In this document: in pieces, positions 1 through 5,145 of the stretch
How the letters are laid out: each line of letters opens with the position of its first letter
Numbering within the stretch: the first letter of the stretch is position 1
NCBI GenBank assembly: GCA_900770845.1
Contig: CAAGLS010000187.1
Span: 1 to 5,145, forward strand
Direction: 5' to 3'
DNA length: 5,145 bases
Source of the DNA: an uncultured Prevotella sp.
GTDB taxonomy: Bacteria > Bacteroidota > Bacteroidia > Bacteroidales > Bacteroidaceae
The notes under the pieces: generated by a model
Databases searched by the model: none
Told to the model about the DNA's origin: nothing
Seen by the model: only the letters and a program-made list of their open reading frames with translations
Position numbers and translations under genes: made by a program

Positions 1-92
1 ACTGCCCTCGCTTCAGTTCATGTCTGTGCAGGCGTGGTTGCCAAGGTCTGTTTGGACATGGCCTGTCTGCTTGCCGCCGGCCGATGCCAATG
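1..92. other. Sequence downstream of the M64 peptidase gene, no gene recognised
   Basis: This stretch follows the TAG stop of the peptidase gene on the minus strand. Short open frames run through it in several registers on both strands, but none gives a peptide I recognise. I see no convincing hairpin with a T tract, so no terminator for the peptidase gene can be named here. It could be plain intergenic DNA or the edge of a gene lying outside the window. Confidence 0.5.
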
Positions 93-1331
93 CTATTTGG
101 TAAAAAAGTTGATGTAGTCCGTGATGGCCTTTTGGCAGGCTTTGCAGAATGAGGGAATCTTGTTGCTGCGCATGCGGCAGTCGGGATAGGCACGGTAAAC
201 GCCGTGGAGCGAGTAGCCTGCGCCCTCGTAGAAGCCTGCGTCGGGGATGTCCTCCCATTTCCCGCGGAAATCCACCCGCGTGGTGATGTTGCGTTCCCAG
301 GGTTCAATGTCCTTTGGGTAGACGGGTATCTGCTCGTTCTCGTAGGCATATTCGTCGGCGAGTCCGCAGAAGCTGTGGCCGAACTCATGCACCACCACTT
401 CGTCGGAATATTTGTTGTCGATGGTGGCAAGCAGGTATTGGCCATAGATTCCGCCCCCGCCATATCGGTCGGTGTTGACCAGTGCGATGATATGCTCGTA
501 GGGAATGCCGGCCAGCCAGTCGTGCATGCGGCGGATATTGGGTGTGGTGAGGTAGCGGTCGCTGTAGAACGTGTCGAAGTGGGAGCCCAATGCCGTCCGT
601 CTCCAGTTGCCTTTCGAGGGCTCGCTGGTGCCGCTGTCGGGAGAGGGCGATTCCACGGCCACGATGGAGAACTTGCCGCGCTGGCTCTTGAACGGCTCGT
701 GGGCGAACAATGCCCCCATGGCCTTGCCCACGTCGCTCAGGAATTTGGTCATCTCCCCTTGGCGGTAGCCCTCGGCCAAGAAGGCGATGTGGATGCAATG
801 GTCGGGGTCGTCGGGCTGCTGCATCACCACATAGGGTGTCTGGCCCTCGTCGCCAATGCGGCGGATGAGGATGTCGGACGGCACAACCTGCTGCGTCAGC
901 GAGGCCGTCACCTCGCGGCGGTTGTTGCGCAGCTCCAACGTGACGTCAACCGTGTCCTTGGGCATCGGGAAGAGGAACACATTCTCAAAGCTGCGTGTCG
1001 ACGACTCGGAGATGGGATAGGACTGCCATTCCTGGAAAAGCGTGGAGAAGGATTGGCGATAGATGACCTGCTGCGTGCGGTGGTCGCGCACGATGAGCTG
1101 GCCATTGCCCTCCACGGGAAGCTCGCTGAGGCGTTGGCGGCGGCCATACCAGTGGTTGCTCTTGTAGAGGGCGGCTACGGCGATGTGCTGTTGGGTGGAC
1201 GTGCCAGAGAACTCGTAGTCTATCCTGATGGTGGAATCGCGGAAGAACGTGTTGAAGTCCTGCGCCCCGCAGAGCGACACCGCGGCTGAGAAAATGGTGG
1301 TGAGAATGAGTCGGATGGGATTCTGTTTCAT
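93..1331 (-). CDS. Secreted M64-family (IgA peptidase-like) zinc metallopeptidase
   Basis: This encodes a 412-residue exported metallopeptidase. It begins with a classic signal peptide: Lys and Arg near the start, a hydrophobic stretch (about residues 7-19), then a likely signal peptidase I site near CGAQ (about residues 21-24). The Cys there lacks a good lipobox, so a lipoprotein is less likely. The zinc site HEFGH is at residues 315-319 and is followed by GLADEY (323-328), whose acidic residues probably complete metal binding; this HExxH...GLxDEY pattern marks peptidase family M64. Three cysteines near the C terminus (about 385, 396, 399, in YPDC and FCKAC) also fit the family. The N-terminal half resembles the beta-rich M64 N-terminal domain. 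The family founder is a clostridial IgA protease, but most Bacteroidales members have no proven substrate, so IgA cleavage is not implied. ATG 1331 was chosen over an in-frame GTG at 1364 because it places the signal peptide at the N terminus; the GTG lies in the loop of a hairpin. No type IX sorting domain is seen after the Cys motif. Confidence 0.9.
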   Translation of the reverse strand: MKQNPIRLILTTIFSAAVSLCGAQDFNTFFRDSTIRIDYEFSGTSTQQHIAVAALYKSNHWYGRRQRLSELPVEGNGQLIVRDHRTQQVIYRQSFSTLFQEWQSYPISESSTRSFENVFLFPMPKDTVDVTLELRNNRREVTASLTQQVVPSDILIRRIGDEGQTPYVVMQQPDDPDHCIHIAFLAEGYRQGEMTKFLSDVGKAMGALFAHEPFKSQRGKFSIVAVESPSPDSGTSEPSKGNWRRTALGSHFDTFYSDRYLTTPNIRRMHDWLAGIPYEHIIALVNTDRYGGGGIYGQYLLATIDNKYSDEVVVHEFGHSFCGLADEYAYENEQIPVYPKDIEPWERNITTRVDFRGKWEDIPDAGFYEGAGYSLHGVYRAYPDCRMRSNKIPSFCKACQKAITDYINFFTK

Positions 1332-1345
1332 AGGTAAGGAAATTG

Positions 1346-1385
1346 AAAAGGGCCGCAGCCTCACGTTTGGGGTTGCGGTCCTTTT
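1346..1385 (-). terminator. Probable intrinsic terminator after trpS
   Basis: An inverted repeat has 15-base arms at 1346-1360 and 1371-1385 around a 10-base loop. It starts three bases after the trpS stop codon. On the minus strand the stem is AAAAGG...CCTTTT with two A/C mismatches, and the T-rich run TTTTCAATTT follows the fold. In the plus-strand transcript the same two positions become G-U pairs, so the fold is complete in that sense. The A-flanked and T-flanked GC stem is typical of a rho-independent terminator. It also forms most of the short leader of the peptidase gene. Confidence 0.75.
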
Positions 1386-1388
1386 GGG

Positions 1389-2477
1389 TTATTTGCTGTT
1401 GAAACGCTGTTGCTGCTGGCTGATGAGCTCAGCGTCGTTGAAGTAGTCGATCTGCATGGCCTTGCGCACCTCGTCCATGGTCTGCGCGGCATACTCCCGT
1501 GCCTGCTCCGAACCCTTGCGCAGGATGTCGTAGATGGCGGGGATGTCCTGCTCCAGCTCGTGGCGACGCTCGCGGATGGGCTCCAAGATGCGGTTGAGAA
1601 TGTTGTTGAGCAGCTTCTTGCACTTCATGTCGCCCACGCCCCCATGGGTGTAGGCGGCCTTCAGCTCATCGAGGTTCTTGTATTCAGGCCAGAAGTCGGC
1701 GAAGTCCTGGTCGGTGGAGAAGGCCTCAAGATAGGTGAACACTGCGTTGCCCTCCACGTGGCCGGGGTCGGAGAGGTTGACGTGGGTGGGGTCGGTGTAC
1801 ATGGAGCGCACCTTCTGCCAGAGCGTGTCCTTGTCGTCGGAGAGGTAGATGCAGTTGCCGAGGCTCTTGCTCATCTTCTCCTTGCCGTCGGTGCCCGGCA
1901 GTCGGCGCGCCGTGGCATTCTCGGGGAGCATGATGTTTGGCTCCACGAGTACGGGTGCGTACACTTGGTTGAAGCGTCGCACCAGCTCGCGCGTCACCTC
2001 AATCATGGGTTCCTGGTCTTCGCCGGCTGGCACAGTGGTGGCCTTGAAGGCGGCGATGTCGGCCGCCTGCGACACAGGGTAGCAGAAGAAGCCGAGGGGG
2101 ATGTTGGCCTCGAAGTTGCGCATCTTGATTTCGGTCTTCACCGTGGGGTTGCGCTGCACGCGGCTCACGGTGATGAGGTTCATCAGATATACGGTCAGCT
2201 CGGCCAACTCGGGAATCTGGCTTTGGATATAGAGTGTGCACTTGTCGGGCGAGAGGCCGCACGACAGGTAGTCGAGGGCCACCTCGATGATGTTCTGGCG
2301 TATCTTCTCCGGGTTGTCGGCGTTGTCGGTGAGCGCCTGCACGTCGGCCATGAAGACAAACATGCGGTCGTAGTCGCCGGCGTTCTGGAGTTCTACGCGG
2401 CGGCGCAGGCTTCCCACGTAGTGGCCCAGGTGGAGCTTGCCCGTGGGGCGGTCGCCGGTGAGGATGATTTTTCCCAT
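1389..2477 (-). CDS. trpS: Tryptophan--tRNA ligase (TrpRS)
   Basis: This is a cytoplasmic class I aminoacyl-tRNA synthetase that activates tryptophan with ATP and loads it onto tRNA-Trp. At 362 residues it is of normal full length. The Rossmann-fold HIGH motif is HLGH at residues 16-19, preceded by GDRPTGKL, which is typical of TrpRS. The KMSKS loop is exact at residues 201-205 within GTDGKEKMSKSLGN. The GEDQEPMIEVTRELVRRF segment (about 152-169) carries the family signature between the two ATP-binding motifs. The C-terminal helical part (about 240-362) fits the tRNA anticodon-binding domain and ends in a Gln-rich tail. The ATG at 2477 is preceded on the minus strand by an A-rich leader with no clear Shine-Dalgarno sequence, as is usual in Bacteroidetes. 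The gene lies 59 bases after asnS in the same direction without an obvious terminator between them, so shared transcription is likely. A strong hairpin follows its stop. Confidence 0.97.
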   Translation of the reverse strand: MGKIILTGDRPTGKLHLGHYVGSLRRRVELQNAGDYDRMFVFMADVQALTDNADNPEKIRQNIIEVALDYLSCGLSPDKCTLYIQSQIPELAELTVYLMNLITVSRVQRNPTVKTEIKMRNFEANIPLGFFCYPVSQAADIAAFKATTVPAGEDQEPMIEVTRELVRRFNQVYAPVLVEPNIMLPENATARRLPGTDGKEKMSKSLGNCIYLSDDKDTLWQKVRSMYTDPTHVNLSDPGHVEGNAVFTYLEAFSTDQDFADFWPEYKNLDELKAAYTHGGVGDMKCKKLLNNILNRILEPIRERRHELEQDIPAIYDILRKGSEQAREYAAQTMDEVRKAMQIDYFNDAELISQQQQRFNSK

Positions 2478-2493
2478 TGCTTTTTGTTTTTTT

Positions 2494-2538
2494 CTAGATT
2501 TTCTAGAGATCCTAGATTTTCTAGATTTCCTATGAATT
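2494..2538. repeat. 9-bp CTAG-containing tandem repeat in the asnS-trpS spacer
   Basis: CTAG occurs at 2494, 2503, 2512 and 2521, exactly nine bases apart. Units one and three are identical (CTAGATTTT), unit four differs at one base (CTAGATTTC), and unit two is CTAGAGATC. A degraded fifth unit (CTATGAATT, 2530-2538) runs into the asnS stop codon. Three of the four full units sit in the palindrome TCTAGA. The array takes up most of the 59-base gap between asnS and trpS. I found no other CTAG in the window when reading it through. Its function is unknown; it could be a replication-slippage product, a protein-binding array or an mRNA processing or stability element. Confidence 0.85.
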
Positions 2539-3928
2539 AAAACTCGCAGTTCTTGGGCGTCCTGGGGAAGGGGATGACGTCGCGGATGTTCTGCATGCCC
2601 GTCACGAAGAGGATGAGGCGCTCAAAGCCCAAGCCGAATCCAGCGTGGGGACAGGTGCCATACTTGCGGGTGTCGAGATACCAGCTGTAGGTGCTCTCCT
2701 GCATTCCGCGTGCCTCGATTTCGTCAACGAGCTTCCTGTAGTTCTCCTCGCGCACGGAGCCGCCGATGATCTCGCCAATGCGCGGGAACAGCACGTCGGT
2801 GCCCTGCATGGTCTTGCCGTCGGGGTTCTTCTTCATGTAGAACGCCTTGATTTCGCAGGGATAGTCGGTCATGATGACAGGCCGCTTGAAATGCTCTTCC
2901 ACCAGATAGCGCTCGTGCTCGCTGGCCAGGTCCATGCCCCAGCCACCCACGGGGAACTCGAACTTGTGGCCATTCTTGGCGGCCTCGGTGAGGATGTTGA
3001 TGCCCTCGGTGTAGGTGAGGCGCACGAACGACTCGTTCACCACCGACTCCAAGGTGCTGATGAGCGTCTTGTCGATCATCTTGTTGAGGAAGGCCAGGTC
3101 GTCCTTGCAGTTGTCGAGCGCCCACCTCACGCAGTATTTGATGAAGTCTTCCTCCAAGTCCATGAGCTCTTTCTTGTCCATGAAGGCCACCTCGGGCTCT
3201 ATCATCCAGAACTCGGCCAGATGGCGCGGCGTGTTGGAGTTCTCGGCGCGGAACGTGGGGCCGAAGGTGTAGATGGCTCCCAAGGCCGTGGCGCCAAGCT
3301 CTCCCTCAAGCTGTCCGCTCACCGTGAGGTTGGCCTTGCGGCCGAAGAAGTCGTGGTCGTATTCCACCTTGCCGCCCTTGGCCACCCGGTCGAGGTCGAG
3401 CGTGGTCACCTGGAACATCTCGCCTGCGCCCTCGGCGTCGCTGGCCGTGATGAGCGGTGTGTTGAAGTAGTAGAACCCATGGTCGTGGAAATACTTGTGG
3501 ATGGCGATGGCCATATTGTGGCGGATGCGCATCACGGCGCCAAACGTGTTGGTGCGCAGGCGCAGGTGGGCATACTGGCGCATGTACTCAAAGCTCTGGC
3601 CCTTCTTCTGCATGGGGTAGTCGTTGGGGCAGAGGCCGTAGACCTCAATCTCCTTGCACTGCACCTCGCAACTCTGCCCCTTGCCCTGGCTCTCCACCAA
3701 GAGGCCAGTGGCGCGGATGCAGGCTCCTGTGGTGATGCTCTTGAGCATGTCGGCGTCGAACTTGGAGGGGTCTACGACCACCTGGATATTGTTGATGGTG
3801 GAGCCATCGTTGAGTGCGATGAAGTCGACGGATTTGCTACTACGATGGGAGCGCACCCATCCTTTCACTGTGATGTCTTTTCCGAAATCGGTGCTGCGTA
3901 GCGCATCGACCACTTTTGTTCTTTCCAT
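2537..3928 (-). CDS. asnS: Asparagine--tRNA ligase (AsnRS)
   Basis: This is a cytoplasmic class IIb synthetase that loads asparagine onto tRNA-Asn. It is 463 residues long, normal for the bacterial enzyme. The N-terminal OB-fold anticodon-binding domain spans about residues 18-100 (VKGWVRSHRSSKSVDFIALN). The catalytic core carries SGQLEGE (about 204-210), motif 2 with FRAE at 226-229 followed by the RHLAEFWMIEPE stretch, and motif 3 GFGLGFERL at 430-438. The ending RDVIPFPRTPKNCEF closely follows the AsnRS consensus and, together with the overall length, separates it from AspRS, which has a large insertion domain. ATG 3928 is preceded by an A-rich leader (AAAAAGATTACA on the minus strand) with no Shine-Dalgarno sequence. 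It lies 155 bases after the pseudouridine synthase gene and 59 bases before trpS. The presence of a direct AsnRS implies asparaginyl-tRNA need not be made by transamidation in this organism. Confidence 0.98.
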   Translation of the reverse strand: MERTKVVDALRSTDFGKDITVKGWVRSHRSSKSVDFIALNDGSTINNIQVVVDPSKFDADMLKSITTGACIRATGLLVESQGKGQSCEVQCKEIEVYGLCPNDYPMQKKGQSFEYMRQYAHLRLRTNTFGAVMRIRHNMAIAIHKYFHDHGFYYFNTPLITASDAEGAGEMFQVTTLDLDRVAKGGKVEYDHDFFGRKANLTVSGQLEGELGATALGAIYTFGPTFRAENSNTPRHLAEFWMIEPEVAFMDKKELMDLEEDFIKYCVRWALDNCKDDLAFLNKMIDKTLISTLESVVNESFVRLTYTEGINILTEAAKNGHKFEFPVGGWGMDLASEHERYLVEEHFKRPVIMTDYPCEIKAFYMKKNPDGKTMQGTDVLFPRIGEIIGGSVREENYRKLVDEIEARGMQESTYSWYLDTRKYGTCPHAGFGLGFERLILFVTGMQNIRDVIPFPRTPKNCEF

Positions 3929-3959
3929 TGTAATCTTTTTGATGTAGGTTTGGAAAACT

Positions 3960-4053
3960 GCGGCGCGGACCCACGCCCCTGCCTCCCTTGGAGAACAGAA
4001 ACGAAGAAGAATGCGTCATACCCGGTATGGCGCATTCCCCGCGGTCACGCCGC
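3960..4053 (-). promoter_or_regulatory. Nested inverted repeats in the asnS upstream spacer (possible structured leader)
   Basis: The 155-base spacer 3929-4083 contains an outer inverted repeat: GCGGCG plus GACC (3960-3971) can pair with GGTC plus CGCCGC (4043-4053), giving ten base pairs around a small 2x1 internal loop. It encloses the strong hairpin at 4009-4037. The right arm can instead form a small local hairpin (GCGG 4041-4044 with CCGC 4050-4053), so two alternative folds exist. This layout suits a structured 5' leader of asnS but could also be chance in a GC-rich stretch. No known riboswitch or T-box was recognised, and no clean Bacteroidetes promoter (TTTG / TAnnTTTG) could be placed on the minus strand. 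The remaining part, 4054-4083, is AT-rich. Confidence 0.4.
4009..4037 (-). terminator. Strong hairpin, probable terminator of the pseudouridine synthase gene
   Basis: Arms GAATGCGTCATACC (4009-4022) and GGTATGGCGCATTC (4024-4037) are complementary except for one position, around a single central base; a real RNA loop would open the innermost pairs. On the minus strand the fold starts about 47 bases after the pseudouridine synthase stop codon and is followed by the pyrimidine-rich run TTCTTCGTTTCTGTTCT. That supports a terminator, though the T tract is interrupted. It could instead be part of an asnS leader structure or a dispersed palindromic repeat. Confidence 0.55.
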
Positions 4054-4083
4054 TTATAATAGAATATGTATAGTGTCTATAGC

Positions 4084-5145
4084 TTACTCGAACATGCCCG
4101 AGCGCAGGATCTCCACCTCTTTCTGGGTGAGGAAGCGCCAGTCGCCGCGGCGGAGGTTCTTCTTGGTGAGACCAGCGAACTGCACGCGGTCGAGCTTGAT
4201 GACGCGATAGCCCAAATGCTCGAAGATGCGGCGCACGATGCGGTTCTTGCCCGAGTGGATCTCTATGCCCACCTGGTTTTTGTCCTGCTCGTCGGCATAC
4301 TCGATGGCGTCGGCGTGCACCTCGCCGTCCTCCAGCTCTATGCCTTCGGCTATCTGCTGGATGTCGTGCTCAGCTACGGGCTTGTCGAGGAACACGTGGT
4401 AGACCTTCTTCTTGAGGAACTTGGGGTGGGTGAGCTTGCTGGCCAGGTCGCCGTCGTTGGTGAGGAGCAGCACGCCGGTGGTGTTGCGGTCCAGGCGGCC
4501 AACGGGATAGATGCGCTCGGGGCAGGCGCCCTTCACCAGGTCCATCACGGTCTTGCGCTGCTGCGGGTCGTCGCTCGTGGTGACGTAGTCCTTGGGCTTG
4601 TTGAGCAGCACGTACACCTTCTTCTCCAATGTCACGGGAGTGTCGTGGAACTTCACCTCGTCGCTGCGCGTCACCTTGCTTCCGAGCTCGGTCACCACGA
4701 CGCCGTTGACCGACACCACGCCGGCCTGGATGAACTCGTCGGCCTCGCGGCGGGAGCACACTCCGGCGTTGGCAAGGAACTTGTTGAGGCGGATGGGCTC
4801 GTTGGGATCGACGTTCTCCTCCTTGTACTCAATGCGCTTCTTCATGCTGTACTTGGCATTGGGGTCGTAGTCGGCCGTGTGCTGGCGGTATTGTGGACGC
4901 TGTCCGTATCCGCCCTGCTGAGGCCGGCCGTAGCCCTGGCGTGGGCGCTGCTGGTAGCCGCCCTGGCGCTGCTGTCCGTAGCCGCCCTGGCGGTGCTGTC
5001 CGTAGCCGCCCTGCTGCGGGCGCTGCTGGTAGCCGCCCTGCTGCGGACGCTGGCCATAGCCGCCCTGCTGTGGGCGCTGGCCGTAGCCGCCCTGCTGTGG
5101 GCGTGGCTGGTAGCCGCCCTGCTGGCCGTAGCCACCCTGCTGCGG
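4084..5145 (-). CDS. RsuA/RluB-family rRNA pseudouridine synthase with a repetitive N-terminal tail (5' partial)
   Basis: This converts a specific uridine in ribosomal RNA to pseudouridine. The reading frame stays open to the window edge, so the true start lies beyond 5145 and at least 354 residues are encoded. ATG 4845 is an internal Met: the in-frame sequence before it is a protein-like linker (DYDPNAKYS) and a Gly-Gln-Tyr-Arg-Pro repeat, not intergenic DNA. Counting from that Met, an S4 RNA-binding domain (IRLNKFLANAGVCSRREADEFI) covers about residues 18-60. The catalytic GRLDRNTTGVLLLTNDG motif follows at 116-132 with Asp119 as the nucleophile, and the C-terminal GKNRIVRRIFEHLGY segment is at about 199-213. 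The S4 domain plus GRLD motif point to the RsuA/RluB/RluE/RluF group. RluB-type 23S modification is my best guess, but the exact target uridine cannot be read from sequence. Such tails are, as I recall, common on Bacteroidetes orthologues. It is the first gene of the translation-related run with asnS and trpS. Confidence 0.93.
   Translation of the reverse strand, partial: PQQGGYGQQGGYQPRPQQGGYGQRPQQGGYGQRPQQGGYQQRPQQGGYGQHRQGGYGQQRQGGYQQRPRQGYGRPQQGGYGQRPQYRQHTADYDPNAKYSMKKRIEYKEENVDPNEPIRLNKFLANAGVCSRREADEFIQAGVVSVNGVVVTELGSKVTRSDEVKFHDTPVTLEKKVYVLLNKPKDYVTTSDDPQQRKTVMDLVKGACPERIYPVGRLDRNTTGVLLLTNDGDLASKLTHPKFLKKKVYHVFLDKPVAEHDIQQIAEGIELEDGEVHADAIEYADEQDKNQVGIEIHSGKNRIVRRIFEHLGYRVIKLDRVQFAGLTKKNLRRGDWRFLTQKEVEILRSGMFE
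4906..5145 (-). repeat. Coding tandem repeat (GGYGQRPQQ-type) in the pseudouridine synthase N-terminal tail
   Basis: Ten Tyr-centred units are visible, with consensus QQGGYGQRP. In plus-strand coordinates the Tyr codons start at 4906, 4930, 4954, 4978, 5002, 5029, 5056, 5083, 5110 and 5128. The period is therefore 24 bases for the four units nearest the catalytic domain, 27 bases for the next four, and 18 for one more before the window edge. The DNA core GTAGCCGCCCTGCTG (plus strand) recurs almost unchanged, and the units 4954-4977 and 4978-5001 differ at one base. Nearly all Gln codons are CAG and nearly all Tyr codons TAC. The tail is low in hydrophobic residues and rich in Arg and Tyr, so it should be disordered, basic and able to contact RNA. 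Confidence 0.93.

Noticed and set aside
1..102. Short plus-strand frame from ATG 20 to TAA near 102
   Set aside because: It would encode only about 27 residues with no recognisable features and overlaps the 3' end of the peptidase gene.
1332..1364. Upstream GTG start at 1364 for the M64 peptidase
   Set aside because: It would add 11 residues before a standard signal peptide and would lie in the loop of the terminator hairpin; ATG 1331 is the better start.
204..3901. Three long plus-strand open frames (204-1289, 1410-2540, 2645-3901) opposite the peptidase, trpS and asnS genes
   Set aside because: Each is exactly codon-aligned with the gene on the other strand. In that register stops arise only from TTA, CTA or TCA codons, which these GC-rich genes rarely use, so long open antisense frames are expected. 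The translations are compositionally odd and match no family I know.
3945..3952. Plus-strand TAGGTTTG matching the Bacteroidetes -7 element TAnnTTTG
   Set aside because: No TTTG lies at the expected distance upstream (the nearest ends 26 bases before it) and no plus-strand gene follows. An antisense RNA is possible but unsupported.
4055..4060. TATAAT on the plus strand in the AT-rich end of the asnS upstream spacer
   Set aside because: It would point into the antisense of the pseudouridine synthase gene, and Bacteroidetes primary promoters do not use this element. On the minus strand, a TAGACA/TATTAT pair is only 12 bases apart, too close to be a credible promoter.
4842..5135. Minus-strand open frame giving an Ala/Ser/Arg/Thr-rich repeat protein
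   Set aside because: It is the shifted reading of the Gly-Gln-Tyr-Arg-Pro coding repeat; the other frame runs directly into the S4 domain of the pseudouridine synthase and is the real one.
4906..5145. CRISPR-like regular repeats at the right edge
   Set aside because: The units are contiguous with no unique spacers, the period is a multiple of three, and the frame is open and continuous with a known enzyme, so this is a protein repeat.

Overview
The window looks like chromosomal core DNA from a Bacteroidales bacterium, most likely a relatively GC-rich member of the Prevotellaceae. This is inferred from the style of the proteins (a TrpRS with the GEDQEPMIEVTRE signature, an AsnRS, a pseudouridine synthase with a Gly/Gln/Tyr/Arg-rich N-terminal tail, a secreted M64 peptidase). 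It also fits the A-rich leaders without clear Shine-Dalgarno sequences in front of asnS and trpS. No database search was possible, so the genus is a guess.

All four genes lie on the minus strand and are transcribed right to left: an RsuA/RluB-type rRNA pseudouridine synthase (5' end outside the window), asnS, trpS, and a signal-peptide-bearing M64-family zinc metallopeptidase. The first three serve translation (rRNA modification and charging of tRNA-Asn and tRNA-Trp). The fourth is exported and unrelated in function. The 155-bp spacer before asnS contains a strong 14-bp-arm inverted repeat inside a second, long-range inverted repeat. The 59-bp spacer between asnS and trpS is filled by a 9-bp tandem repeat built on CTAG and has no GC-rich terminator hairpin, so asnS and trpS are probably co-transcribed. 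A 15-bp-arm hairpin typical of a terminator lies immediately after trpS and ends only 14 bases before the start codon of the peptidase gene. The first 92 bases hold no recognisable gene.

No mobile element, CRISPR array, tRNA/rRNA gene or new defence system is visible. The points most worth a second look are the near-perfect coding repeat at the N terminus of the pseudouridine synthase, the CTAG 9-mer array, the nested inverted repeats upstream of asnS, and the terminator placed in the leader of the peptidase gene. The long plus-strand open frames are codon-aligned antisense shadows and are not annotated.
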